The position numbers and the translations under genes were made by a program. Shown one piece after another: positions 32,909-41,568 of a stretch of 44,312 bases of DNA. How positions within the stretch are numbered: the first letter of the stretch is position 1; each line of letters opens with the position of its first letter. The stretch is from Bacteroidota bacterium (GTDB lineage: Bacteria; Bacteroidota; Bacteroidia; 2-12-FULL-35-15). The stretch covers positions 1 through 44,312 of the forward strand of contig CANIFU010000019.1 in assembly GCA_947466965.1 (NCBI GenBank), written 5' to 3'. Under the pieces are notes generated by a model. It ran no database searches. It worked only from the letters and a program-made list of their open reading frames with translations, and was not told the origin of the DNA.

Positions 32909-33517
32909 ATGAGTAGAAATAGTTTCATTTTTGTAGTATTCCTGCTATTTGCTTTGCCTTCTTATTCCATAGTTATTCCAGACACCATATTGGTTAAATG
33001 TAATACAGGAGCAGGCATCCAAGTTCTTTCGGAAAATGAAAAGGGAGTGATTTTATATATAAATATGGCGAGGTGCTATCCAAAATATTTTTATGATAGC
33101 ATTTTATGCCCATATATTGATTCAGCGAAAACAAACAAAAAGACTAAATTTTATAAAACATTAAAAACAGACTTATATAAGACGAAATCATTAAAACCTT
33201 TAACATTTAATGCTGCAATCTATCCTATTACTAAGGCATTTGCAAAAGATATGGGAAGACACGGAAAAACGGGACATGTTAATAGCAAAAGAGAAACACT
33301 TGCAGATCGACATTCTGGAGTAGCTGTTTGTGGTGAAAATTGTAGTTATGGATTTGACAAACCTTTGGATATCGTTTTTCAATTAATACTTGACGAAGGT
33401 ATTGCTTCATTTGGACATCGAAAAAATATTCTTGATCCTGATTATCGGACAGTAGCGGTTTCAATTCATAAGCATAAAAAATTGGATTGGAATTGTGTAA
33501 TTGACTTTGCTAGATAG
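32909..33517 (+). CDS. Secreted CAP-domain (SCP/PR1-like) protein
   Basis: 202 aa from the ATG at 32909, which gives a signal peptide MSRNSFIFVVFLLFALPSYS; an earlier ATG (32858) adds 17 unrelated residues. The CAP domain is shown by the helix NEKGVILYINMARCYPKYF, the LTFNAAIYPITKAFAKDM block, GRHGKTGHVNS, GVAVCGENCSYG and the closing FGHRKNILDPDYRTVAVSI. His residues of the CAP cavity (GRHGKTGH, FGHRK) are conserved. Role unknown in bacteria. Confidence 0.85.
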   Translation: MSRNSFIFVVFLLFALPSYSIVIPDTILVKCNTGAGIQVLSENEKGVILYINMARCYPKYFYDSILCPYIDSAKTNKKTKFYKTLKTDLYKTKSLKPLTFNAAIYPITKAFAKDMGRHGKTGHVNSKRETLADRHSGVAVCGENCSYGFDKPLDIVFQLILDEGIASFGHRKNILDPDYRTVAVSIHKHKKLDWNCVIDFAR

Positions 33518-33755
33518 ACAATTTTAAACACGCGAACTAAATAACTACATGCTTGACTATTCAGAGAGAATTATTTTTTGCCTGCCCGCTTTAAAAAAGA
33601 TGCAAGCATTCATTTTAGCACATTTGTTTGCTCTCACTAACAAGTGTAAAAGTATCGCAAGTAAAAGAGTTTTAATTTCTTTCCTGCACTAATTCAATTA
33701 GTATCATTATTATTATAGAACACATGAATAAATACAGGATGGATGAATTTATAAA

Positions 33756-34766
33756 ATGAAACAACAAATGAAAATTAAAAGCATAATTTCTATAATAACA
33801 TTTGTTATATTTTCCTTTTTAGCTAGTGGACAGACACCTGAAAATATTAAAAAAGAAAAATACAAAAGGGTCAGCGAAGCCTATGGATATTTAATAGGGC
33901 AAGAATACTTTTTTAAAATAATTAAAGCTGAATTCCCGAGCTTGGAACTAAATATAATCAGAGCTCAACTATTATTTAATTCCACATTTGGTAAATCAAA
34001 AGAAAATTTAAGAATTTATTTATCTGAATTTCTAGGAGAAAATGAATTTAAAGACTACGAGATTGAACTAATAGCTGAATTAAAAAAAATGGTGGCTAGA
34101 CAAAGGGTTACTGAAGAAAATGCTTTAGATTTTATAACTGAAGTAGGAACTCGAGCAAATGGGCAAATTGCTTCACCGGTTTTAGAGACACTGCTGTCAT
34201 TTCAATTTGAAGATAGACCACAAGACGAATTCTTATTAGGGTTTAACAAAATTTATAGAACGAAAGGACATCCAAAATCAAAAAATACGGACTGGCAAAT
34301 AAGGGTTCCTACAAGTTGGAGAGCGGAAGAAACAGACAGACCAAATATTATTCAAAAATTCACTAGCGACTACGGTGACGGTAATCAAACTATAATGATG
34401 ATGGTTAAAGAAATGGATTTGCCAAAAGGTTATAAATTGTCAAAGGAAGATTTGAATGAGTTATTCACAGAAAAAGAAATGAAAGGTTTTATCTCGGACG
34501 GTGGTAAATATATTTCATTTAAAAAAATAATGCTGGAAAACAATATTGGTGGGATGCTTGAGTCTGAGCAAATAGTTGAACGGCTAGATATACAAATCAA
34601 AATGCGTCTACTTAGATTTATATTTATTAGAGATAATAAAATGTATTTTTTACAAGGAGGAATTGCAAGCAGACTAGATTTTGACTTGACCTCAGAGATG
34701 CAAAAATACTTACCGCTTTTTAAGTTGGTAGCGAATACAATTGTTGTTAATGACCAATATAAATAG
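33756..34766 (+). CDS. Secreted protein of unknown function, 336 aa
   Basis: Signal peptide about 1-25 (starting MKQQMKIKS; a start at the second ATG, 33768, is equally good), cleavage before QTPEN. Mature part is helical in the first third (YKRVSEAYGYLIGQEYFFK, NALDFITEVG) and beta-rich in the last two thirds (DWQIRVPTSWRAEE through MMVKEMDLPKGY), ending in a hydrophobic segment. Only 7 nt precede the next small gene, so they are cotranscribed. Confidence 0.65.
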   Translation: MKQQMKIKSIISIITFVIFSFLASGQTPENIKKEKYKRVSEAYGYLIGQEYFFKIIKAEFPSLELNIIRAQLLFNSTFGKSKENLRIYLSEFLGENEFKDYEIELIAELKKMVARQRVTEENALDFITEVGTRANGQIASPVLETLLSFQFEDRPQDEFLLGFNKIYRTKGHPKSKNTDWQIRVPTSWRAEETDRPNIIQKFTSDYGDGNQTIMMMVKEMDLPKGYKLSKEDLNELFTEKEMKGFISDGGKYISFKKIMLENNIGGMLESEQIVERLDIQIKMRLLRFIFIRDNKMYFLQGGIASRLDFDLTSEMQKYLPLFKLVANTIVVNDQYK

Positions 34767-34773
34767 GAAATAA

Positions 34774-34923
34774 TTGAAAGCTAACAAAAAACTATTTCAA
34801 GTAGGAATAATTGTTTTGACATTTATAATTATGGCAGTACTTATATTGGGCGTAAGGACAGGTAAGCTATTAAATCATAAGGACGCTCAAAAACAAATAA
34901 TGGATTCCTTTAGTACAAAATAA
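34774..34923 (+). CDS. Small single-pass membrane protein, 49 aa
   Basis: TTG start at 34774, 7 nt after the preceding stop. Reads MKANKKLFQVGIIVLTFIIM and goes on to a hydrophobic segment (residues 8-26) and a basic tail RTGKLLNHKDAQKQ ending SFSTK. Short N-terminal basic part then a membrane helix. No family recognised; supported by the coupling and by composition only. Confidence 0.45.
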   Translation: MKANKKLFQVGIIVLTFIIMAVLILGVRTGKLLNHKDAQKQIMDSFSTK

Positions 34924-34971
34924 TGTTTGAATATGAAATCCTAAAAACCGAATAAAAAGTAATTATAAAAC

Positions 34972-35793
34972 ATGGAACTCGATCAAATTAAAAATACTGA
35001 CCACGATACACTTTGGAAAACAGCAAGATGGGGTGTATTCCTTTTTTGCTTTATGCATCTTGTTTTTGAATTACTCTGTGGCAATTTTAAAACCGCGGTT
35101 TGGCCGGTGGTATTTAATTTTTGGATTTCGGCTTGGTACATCAAGCGACAAATAAAGAAAGGCAAAGAGATGGACAATTTAGTAGTCATGGGACTGGCTG
35201 TGTCGGGTGTAGTTTTTCTTATTCGTTTGGTTTTTTCGGCAGTACTTTATTTAATAGTTTCACAAGCCAATAGTGGGAAAGCTGAACTAGTAAATAATAT
35301 AAATGCTAGCAACCTTGTTTTTGAAAAAAAATCTATTTCGCCTGCATTTAGCTTATTCGTTCCTAAATTTTATGGTTTAACTAAAATTGATGCTGATCTT
35401 GACAGTAATTTATTTATAACTACGTATAATCAATTTTGTGTTTACGGGTTTGAGGATAAAAACTCGGAATTCAAAGAATTTTTGTATGATTTTGAATTCA
35501 AAAGTGCTGAACAAAATAAAAATGCAGACAGCGTAATGATGGATGTTTCTGATATTTTGTCCAAGGCGATGGGCTTACAAAAAACGAATCAAAAATTTTC
35601 TAAAATCAAAAATTTAAAAGCATTTGAGGGGTTTTATAAATCTAAAGCTGAAGAAATAAGGTTTTTGTTCAGAGCAGAACAAAGGGGTCGTTATTTAGGA
35701 ATACTCTGCACGGTTGCTCCTGCTCAATATTACAGCATGCAGGATTCTATAATAAAAGAGGTATTATTTTTATATCCGTATGATAAAAATTAA
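34972..35793 (+). CDS. Membrane protein of unknown function, 273 aa
   Basis: Three hydrophobic segments in the N-terminal 100 residues (about 20-37, 43-55, 72-95), then a soluble domain of about 180 residues with EKKSISPAFSLFVPKFYGLTKIDAD and FCVYGFEDKNSEFKEFLYDF. No known fold recognised. The gene is in the plus-strand series of single genes and is preceded by a small membrane protein. Confidence 0.6.
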   Translation: MELDQIKNTDHDTLWKTARWGVFLFCFMHLVFELLCGNFKTAVWPVVFNFWISAWYIKRQIKKGKEMDNLVVMGLAVSGVVFLIRLVFSAVLYLIVSQANSGKAELVNNINASNLVFEKKSISPAFSLFVPKFYGLTKIDADLDSNLFITTYNQFCVYGFEDKNSEFKEFLYDFEFKSAEQNKNADSVMMDVSDILSKAMGLQKTNQKFSKIKNLKAFEGFYKSKAEEIRFLFRAEQRGRYLGILCTVAPAQYYSMQDSIIKEVLFLYPYDKN

Positions 35794-36035
35794 AAGAAGA
35801 AATAAAATTGAAATATGTTTCGAGACTGAGGTTCTTGCTGATATACATTTACTTGGAATATTAATATAAAAAATTTATAAGCGCTTGTAAGTGTAGGTAA
35901 AAGTAATATAGTGGAAATATTAAATAGTATACATCATAAGATATTTATATTCAAATTGAAGTACTTTTTTTACTCATTATTTAAATTATTGTTAAATAAA
36001 TAATTAATTAATCCCAAATTTTAATAATCAGACTT

Positions 36036-36410
36036 ATGTGGAAATGCACTAAATGCTTAATAGAAAACGAAGAGGCTAAAGAGTTTTGTATTAATTGTAA
36101 ACTTATTAAACCTCTTAAAACCCCATTAATTGTTATAATAGCAAATTGTATTTGTTCATTGAATGTCGGCTATTTGATAATTTGGGGACTAATGTCTGAT
36201 AATATAAACGATTTGTTTTGGATCGGTGTAATAGTTTATGGATTTAGTTTAATTGGTTTATGGCAAATGAAAAAATGGGGACTGTATACATTTTTTGCCT
36301 TTATTGCCTTTGTAATATTTACCCCAGATGGTAGTAATTTACAGTTAAGTTTTGTAGGTGCTTTTTTTGGTATTGTAGTTTATATATCAAATATTCTTTT
36401 CTATGAATAA
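36036..36410 (+). CDS. Membrane protein with RanBP2-type zinc finger
   Basis: 124 aa. N-terminal zinc knuckle W-x-C-x2-C-x10-C-x2-C: MWKCTKCLIENEEAKEFCIN with Cys at 4, 7, 18, 21. Then four hydrophobic segments starting near residues 30, 55, 82 and 102. Small zinc-finger plus membrane proteins are frequent in Bacteroidota. A 22-nt piece of this gene (GGACTAATGTCTGATAATATAA, about 36185-36206) recurs at 37742. Confidence 0.7.
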   Translation: MWKCTKCLIENEEAKEFCINCKLIKPLKTPLIVIIANCICSLNVGYLIIWGLMSDNINDLFWIGVIVYGFSLIGLWQMKKWGLYTFFAFIAFVIFTPDGSNLQLSFVGAFFGIVVYISNILFYE

Positions 36411-36485
36411 TTATTAAACAGGTTGAAAGCAAAATCAATAATAAATTATTTTAAAAATAAATACAATCATTAAAATAACATTACA

Positions 36486-36986
36486 ATGGGTTTTTTAATA
36501 AATTTTGCTTTTATTGCAATAGTCATTATTTTGCTCAATAGTTATAGAAATAAAAGAAATGCTTTTGAAATAAAAAATATTTTATCTGGTAAAACTACTT
36601 CTGTCAAAATAGTTGAAGATGTTAATTTATTTCATTCAAAAAAAAAAATTCCTGATACGACTTTATTTTATACTATTAATAATGTAGAGCAGCTGCTATT
36701 TTCGCTTATTGGAACAAACATAAAAAAAGAAAAGTATAAATTGTCTTTTATTAAAATATTAAACGACCATACTATCTTACTTATTATTGAAGCATCAATT
36801 AATGACTTCGTTCCTGGCGAAATTAGTTTTTCTAACTTCCATTATCAAAGACCAGAGCTTTATAAGTACATTATTAGATTAGATGAAAATAATAGGGAAA
36901 TCCTTTTATACTCAGATGACTATGTAGATCTCCAAATGAAATTAAATAAAAACGAAGTAGCAAAATATTTAATGGAACTCTTTTGA
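36486..36986 (+). CDS. Hypothetical protein with N-terminal membrane segment, 166 aa
   Basis: Starts MGFLINFAFIAIVIILLNSY (membrane helix, residues 3-20) followed by a soluble part with SVKIVEDVNLFHSKKKIPDT and alternating beta strands; ends in a helix MKLNKNEVAKYLMELF. Unknown family. AT-rich. Confidence 0.6.
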   Translation: MGFLINFAFIAIVIILLNSYRNKRNAFEIKNILSGKTTSVKIVEDVNLFHSKKKIPDTTLFYTINNVEQLLFSLIGTNIKKEKYKLSFIKILNDHTILLIIEASINDFVPGEISFSNFHYQRPELYKYIIRLDENNREILLYSDDYVDLQMKLNKNEVAKYLMELF

Positions 36987-37135
36987 TAGATAAAGTGTTT
37001 TGATTATTTTTTTTTTAACATGTGTGTTATGATTTCTGTAAATTTCTTCCACTTTGATTAGTAGGATAGTTTTTCTGTCCGAAATCAAAAATTATATTTA
37101 CTAAAAATGTTTCGCTTTAATTAAAATTTTAAAAT

Positions 37136-37492
37136 ATGAATGAATTTACGGTTGCCCAAGATTCATTGCCTTTTGATTTTTTTGAAGAAATAGGATTTTC
37201 TTTTGAGGAATTAGCAATTCAGTGTATCAATGCGAAATTTATTACGGTTTCACATTCCGAATGTGAGATTATTTATGAAAATAATTTTGATGTAATATCC
37301 GATAAAATTTACGAATTGAAAGACTCGGACGCCATTAATGATAACTGCATAGGTGAAGAAGAAGTTGATGAAAGTTCGGGTACTTGGGGTTATTTTCATT
37401 ACAGAGTAGATGATATCGAAAAGACTAGAATGAAATTAGAAGAGGAGGCTAAAGAATTACTTGAGGAACTTGTCAATGATTTAGAAGTTTAA
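37136..37492 (+). CDS. Hypothetical acidic protein, 118 aa
   Basis: Soluble, acidic, with many glutamates; EEIGFSFEELAIQCINAKFI near the start and a C-terminal helix KTRMKLEEEAKELLEELVND. No cysteine-rich motif or signal peptide. Not recognised. Confidence 0.6.
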   Translation: MNEFTVAQDSLPFDFFEEIGFSFEELAIQCINAKFITVSHSECEIIYENNFDVISDKIYELKDSDAINDNCIGEEEVDESSGTWGYFHYRVDDIEKTRMKLEEEAKELLEELVNDLEV

Positions 37493-37787
37493 AATAAAGT
37501 TATAGAAACTGAAAAATCGGACTTATATTTCTTAATCAGCGTTTAGGTCTCCATTGTTAGCAAAACTTTTATTAGACATAAGTACTGGTATGTAACCTTA
37601 GGAAAAGAACTCAATTATTTTTTGCCACTTGAGGTCAATCGTTTGGAAAGCTTAAATAATATGATTTTATTTGTCAGTATAATGATTTGCTATAGCCAAA
37701 GGGCTGACAACAGTGGCAGAAATTTAAAATAAAATTTGAGAGGACTAATGTCTGATAATATAACTAACTACTAATGTAGTCTATAGA
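37493..37787. other. Intergenic stretch with a gene fragment
   Basis: 295 nt without a gene. Contains the 22-nt GGACTAATGTCTGATAATATAA at about 37742-37763, identical to the inside of the 36036 gene: a relic of a duplicated copy. Nothing else recognised. Confidence 0.5.
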
Positions 37788-38036
37788 ATGAAATTCGGAT
37801 TCCGCATACCATCACTCAGCAAACGAATTGCAGCTCGCACTTCGGTAAAGCGTATTATTCGTCATAATTTAGGTTTTAAAGCACCTAAAGGTATGGGCTG
37901 GATAACAGACCCTAAAAAGGCGATGTATAATAAGGTCTATAACAAAACAAGCAGAGGCTGCTTAGTCAGTGTTGTTTTTTTATTAAGCATACCAACGGCT
38001 TTGACTTATGTGGTATGGAAAATATGTATCGGATGA
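37788..38036 (+). CDS. Small conserved basic protein of phage-associated type
   Basis: 82 aa: MKFGFRIPSLSKRIAARTSV, then a HNLGFKAPKGMGWITDPKKA MYNKVYNKTS block that matches a widespread small protein family seen in prophages and accessory DNA of many bacteria, then a C-terminal membrane segment (58-78). Overlaps the next gene by ATGA, so the pair is translationally coupled. Confidence 0.65.
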   Translation: MKFGFRIPSLSKRIAARTSVKRIIRHNLGFKAPKGMGWITDPKKAMYNKVYNKTSRGCLVSVVFLLSIPTALTYVVWKICIG

Positions 38037-38272
38037 AGCAGTATAGCATTTTAATAGCCCTCGTTTTCATTTTGCTGGCCTCCTTTGGTGATATTAATGA
38101 TTCAGACAGAGGCAAAAAGCCAGTTTACGTTAAACCTTCTATTGATTACAAAGTTCGTTATCATAAAGGTCATGTGCGCATGCCTGCTAGTTCTAAAAAG
38201 AACGCTTTTAAAAGTCAAAGTCGTTCTAGGTATTATTACCAAACTAGTGGGAAATACAGGCCTAAAAAATAA
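38033..38272 (+). CDS. Small secreted or membrane-anchored basic protein
   Basis: 79 aa from the ATG at 38033, overlapping the upstream stop as ATGA; an earlier in-frame start at 38015 is inside the upstream gene. MKQYSILIALVFILLASFGD is a signal-anchor, followed by a basic, Ser/Tyr-rich tail (VKPSIDYKVRYHKGHVRMPA, SRSRYYYQTSGKYRPKK). Unknown function. Confidence 0.55.
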   Translation: MKQYSILIALVFILLASFGDINDSDRGKKPVYVKPSIDYKVRYHKGHVRMPASSKKNAFKSQSRSRYYYQTSGKYRPKK

Positions 38273-38310
38273 GTAGAGATTTTAACTTAAATAGATAAAG
38301 TATAAGTATT

Positions 38311-38610
38311 ATGGCAAACAATAGTTCACAACACATCTTAAACACTTCTTCTAACTTATTAGGATTTTGCCTTGTTGTATTGACGTCATTGAAAGTAACT
38401 AAAATTAACGAAACAACATACATTGATGAGCTTACAGGAATAGCATGTGTTGTTTTAGTTACATGTAGTTTCTTGTCTTTTCTTTCCCTTCGTTCATCAA
38501 ATCAGAAACGAATAGATCGATTTGAAAGAGTCGCCGACAATTTTTTTATAGTAGGTTTAGTTTTTGTTTTCCTTATTACATTTATGATTGCATTTTCAGT
38601 TATTTTTTAA
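38311..38610 (+). CDS. Small membrane protein, 99 aa
   Basis: Three hydrophobic segments (about 16-28, 40-60, 76-98). The middle loop contains LRSSNQKRIDRFERVADNFF. Similar small membrane proteins of unknown function are frequent in Gram-negative bacteria. Begins 38 nt after the preceding gene. Confidence 0.6.
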   Translation: MANNSSQHILNTSSNLLGFCLVVLTSLKVTKINETTYIDELTGIACVVLVTCSFLSFLSLRSSNQKRIDRFERVADNFFIVGLVFVFLITFMIAFSVIF

Positions 38611-38630
38611 ATTAATATATACATCTACAA

Positions 38631-39263
38631 ATGAAACAGCTTATACTTACTTTTATATTGTTGGTTTATATTAATTCTGTAAACGCTCAGGATTTTAAAG
38701 ATTTTATAGTTACTGAAACAAATGATTCCATTCAATGTACAATTACGCTTTTAAATGAAAGCAACTTCTTTTATGACCACAAACTAAAGAAAGATGTTGT
38801 TAATGATATCATTCCTGTGAACAAAGTTAAATTTTACACTTATGGAGGAGTTATGGGTAATTTGAAAAAAGAAATTGTAAAAGAATCACCGTCGAAAAAA
38901 TCAGAAAGCTTAACCTCGGAATCATCTAGTGGAATCAACTTAAATTTAAGAAAAGCATCAAATCTTCTATCTGTTGGTGGAGGTTCAATTATACTGGGTG
39001 GAATTGTATCGATCATCCAATCAACAGCGAAAGTCCCGTCATTTTCTGATTATAATGATATTCAACAGTATAATGACGCAATTGAAGGATATAACCATAC
39101 TCAAAAAGTAATGAAAATCACAAGTGCAAGTTTTTTTTCATTTGCTGGTTTATTTATAATGGCTGGTGTTAGTAATCTATATAGAACTACAAAAAAAGAA
39201 AATAAAGTTGCCCGTATAATGCCTTCATCTGATGGTTTGAGTTTAGTCTTCAATATTAAATAA
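38631..39263 (+). CDS. Secreted protein with membrane segments, 210 aa
   Basis: Signal peptide MKQLILTFILLVYINSVNA, then QDFKDFIVTETNDSIQCTI. The middle has a serine-rich stretch (SESLTSESSSGIN), then two hydrophobic segments (about 109-125 and 165-181) around a DYNDIQQYNDAIEGYNHTQK loop. Ends with a beta-like MPSSDGLSLVFNIK. No family recognised. Confidence 0.6.
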   Translation: MKQLILTFILLVYINSVNAQDFKDFIVTETNDSIQCTITLLNESNFFYDHKLKKDVVNDIIPVNKVKFYTYGGVMGNLKKEIVKESPSKKSESLTSESSSGINLNLRKASNLLSVGGGSIILGGIVSIIQSTAKVPSFSDYNDIQQYNDAIEGYNHTQKVMKITSASFFSFAGLFIMAGVSNLYRTTKKENKVARIMPSSDGLSLVFNIK

Positions 39264-39510
39264 CAGTTGCTCTAAAGAATAGCTGTTATGAAGTCAATTT
39301 TTTATTAAAATGTTTTTTGGTTTAATAGCGGCCCTTCGGGTAAAGTAATTATTCAGGTGCAGTTAGAAAGGGCTTGTATGCAAAACAGCGCAGAGAAATC
39401 AAGACTTGTAAAATTACTCCTTATAATAGTCGTGTTGCTCCCATGAAATCTAATCTTTCACAAATAATTTTTTAAAATAGTATTATCCATACAATATTAA
39501 TTATTTTTAT
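39264..39510. other. Intergenic region before the right structured leader
   Basis: Begins with TAACAG/CTGTTA (about 39261-39289), a weak hairpin that may terminate the preceding gene. The rest is AT-rich; a hairpin GCCCTTCGGGT is at about 39330. The promoter for the leader must be in here, but no clear TTTG / TAnnTTTG pair is seen. Confidence 0.4.
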
Positions 39511-39871
39511 ACGTTAAACGTCATATTATCAAGAATCCGAAAAGGATACCAACCGAGTGAACACCACGGTGGTAAAGCGATAAGGGGAATCAAACCAAAA
39601 ACAGTTCATTTATCCCCTATTCATTTTTTTTGAAATACATGATCTGAATGATCAGTATTTTGTTCTTTAATTATTCATCTGCATTCCGAACTCTTCAATG
39701 AGTACCAATCGAGTTTGAACACAACGGTGGTAAGACAATGTGGGCGCTTCGCCAAAAAAGGTTCAGTCCCAATGTTATTTAAGGGTGCAATAAAAAAATG
39801 TTGCAATGAAAGGCTATAAGAAAATAGAGTATGGTTGAGTGCATTTATTATTTCTACTAAATTGTTTAATG
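39511..39871 (+). ncRNA. Structured leader candidate, right copy (tandem three-way-junction RNA)
   Basis: Near-identical inverted copy of 20599-20961. First domain: P1 TTATC (39526-39530) / GATAA (39579-39583); hairpin ATCC (39535-39538) / GGAT (39544-39547); stem ACCA-CCG (39548-39555) / CGG-TGGT (39567-39573). Second: hairpin ACTC (39690-39693) / GAGT (39700-39703); stem ACCA-TCG (39704-39711) / CGG-TGGT (39725-39731). The change CCG to TCG keeps pairing as a U-G wobble, supporting RNA structure. 61 nt before a small gene. Confidence 0.55.
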
Positions 39872-39932
39872 ATTCAATTTGGCTAGTTATTATTATGAAA
39901 TAATAAATATTTTAAACTTAAATTATATTAAA

Positions 39933-40187
39933 ATGAAAAAAGAAAATCAAATGGCAGTTCGTTTCAGAACCCAGTTAGCTGAACTAAGTAAGGAAGAACT
40001 GTTAGAAATATTTAATAAAGAAGTGGGAGGTCGAGGATGGACTTCAGCGCGTGCTTTTTTCTTGGTAGAACTTGGAAATGCTTTTAGAAAATTAGAGGTC
40101 GATATTTCAGAGGTTACGAATTATAGTGGAGGGTTTAGTCTGAATAGGAAAGCTATATTGAAAGCAAACAAGCTGGTTGTGATTTAA
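39933..40187 (+). CDS. Small protein of unknown function downstream of the right leader
   Basis: 84 aa from the ATG at 39933 (an in-frame ATG at 39879 adds 18 residues of low-complexity leader). Helical: MAVRFRTQLAELSKEELLEI, then FNKEVGGRGWTSARAFFLVE, then LGNAFRKLEVDISEVTNYSG. The pattern is that of a small helical DNA- or protein-binding protein, not recognised. The gene stands in the same place relative to its leader as the 20229 gene does to the left copy, but the two proteins are not similar. Confidence 0.55.
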   Translation: MKKENQMAVRFRTQLAELSKEELLEIFNKEVGGRGWTSARAFFLVELGNAFRKLEVDISEVTNYSGGFSLNRKAILKANKLVVI

Positions 40188-40579
40188 ATGTATTTGAAAT
40201 CAAAAGAGATATGTAAAGGAGGATCGGGAAGCGTATTTAATTTGTAATAATGGGGATTGTTTGAATTTAATCAAGTAATCTGATTAATTATTGAAAATAT
40301 CGCCAAGTGAGACCTTATTTAATCGAAAAAAATGAATTTAGTTTTAGAAATTTTAATTTAATGCGTTTATAAATATTTTTACAAGTAAGCTCAATTATGT
40401 GAAGTTATTCAAATGATTGACCTTATTTGACAAAAACAATGAGTTACTTTGAATAATTTTATATTAAAGGTTTTTATGAAGAGGAAGAAACTTATTAGCT
40501 AAAATGAACAAAAAGGAATAAAGCACAGCACCTGAAAAAGTGCTTATTCCATACAAAAAATTTATTTTGAACCTGAAAT
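40188..40579. other. Intergenic region with the copy-C operator
   Basis: 392 nt without a gene; AT-rich. The only recognisable element is the paired operator at 40378-40433; a stem around AAGTGCTTATTCC is too weak to call. About 50 nt before the phosphatase start resemble the upstream of the decayed copy at 30184. Confidence 0.5.
40378..40433. promoter_or_regulatory. Paired operator candidate, copy C
   Basis: TTTACAAGTAAGCTCAA (40378-40394), 22 nt, TTGACCTTATTTGACAA (40417-40433). The second arm is identical to that of copy A; the first has four changes. Sits 147 nt before the phosphatase gene. Confidence 0.55.
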
Positions 40580-41491
40580 ATGATAGACTTTATAGGAGAT
40601 ATACACGGATATGCAAATGAACTGGAAGCTTTACTTCAGAAGTTAGGGTATGCCAAAAAAAGTGGAGCATATGCCCATCCGGAGAGAAAAGTAGTATTCG
40701 TTGGAGATTATATTGACCGTGGTCCTCAAATAAAAGAAACTTTAGAAATTGTTAAAGCAATGGTGGATACTGAAAATGCCATTGCATTAATGGGCAATCA
40801 TGAATACAACGCCTTGTGTTTTCATTATCAAGAAACAGAAGGAGGCCATCTTCGGAAACATGAAATAAAAAATATTATTCAACATTACGAAACACTCAAG
40901 CAGTTTCAGAACAAACAAAAAGAATACGAATCCTATTTAGAATGGTTTAAATCCTTGCCTTTGTATTATGAAACGGATAGTTTTAGAGCGGTTCATGCCT
41001 GTTGGGATAATAAGAATATCCAGTACCTGAGAGACAATTTAATCAATGACCGATTAACGGACGATCTTATTTATCAATCTGTTAAAATAGGTACCCCTTT
41101 AAATAGGGCAATTGACCAAACTTTAAAAGGAAAAGAGATGAAAATGCCTTCAGGAAATTTCTTTACAGATAAGGATGGTACAAAAAGAGAAGATATCAGA
41201 ATAAAGTGGTGGGAAAATCCTGCACAGATGACGTATAAATCAATTAGTATAGAACCCATTGATCATTTGCCAGAACAAGCAATTGTAATTTCGGAACTTA
41301 AATCGCTGGATTATTATCCTAAAGATGATAAAAAAGTTTTTTTCGGACACTATTGGTTAAAAGGGGAGCCTTCTCTTTACAAAGAAAATATTTGTTGCCT
41401 AGACTATAGCGTTGCTAAAAATGGCAAGCTTGTGGCTTACAGACTGGATGAGGAAAATAGGTTGGACAATGCTAAATTTGTATATGTTTAA
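40580..41491 (+). CDS. PPP-family metallophosphatase (Ser/Thr phosphatase or ApaH-like)
   Basis: 303 aa. Catalytic motifs of the PPP family: GDIHG (6-10), GDYIDRGP (42-49), GNHE (72-75), and later HACWD near 145 and FGHYW near 255 as the metal-binding histidines. This fits symmetric diadenosine-tetraphosphate hydrolases or protein phosphatases; the substrate cannot be decided. No signal peptide, so cytoplasmic. Two decayed copies lie at 30184 and 31849. Confidence 0.88.
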   Translation: MIDFIGDIHGYANELEALLQKLGYAKKSGAYAHPERKVVFVGDYIDRGPQIKETLEIVKAMVDTENAIALMGNHEYNALCFHYQETEGGHLRKHEIKNIIQHYETLKQFQNKQKEYESYLEWFKSLPLYYETDSFRAVHACWDNKNIQYLRDNLINDRLTDDLIYQSVKIGTPLNRAIDQTLKGKEMKMPSGNFFTDKDGTKREDIRIKWWENPAQMTYKSISIEPIDHLPEQAIVISELKSLDYYPKDDKKVFFGHYWLKGEPSLYKENICCLDYSVAKNGKLVAYRLDEENRLDNAKFVYV

Positions 41492-41568
41492 AGCATAGCT
41501 GTAGACCATAACATTTTTACGTTTTAATTTTCTATCTTTAGTTTACGAATCAATTTTATATATGATTG

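Noticed and set aside
29186-40187. Run of single plus-strand genes resembling an integron cassette array
   Set aside because: No integrase was found, and I could see no attC-like pairs at regular positions between the genes; spacings are irregular.
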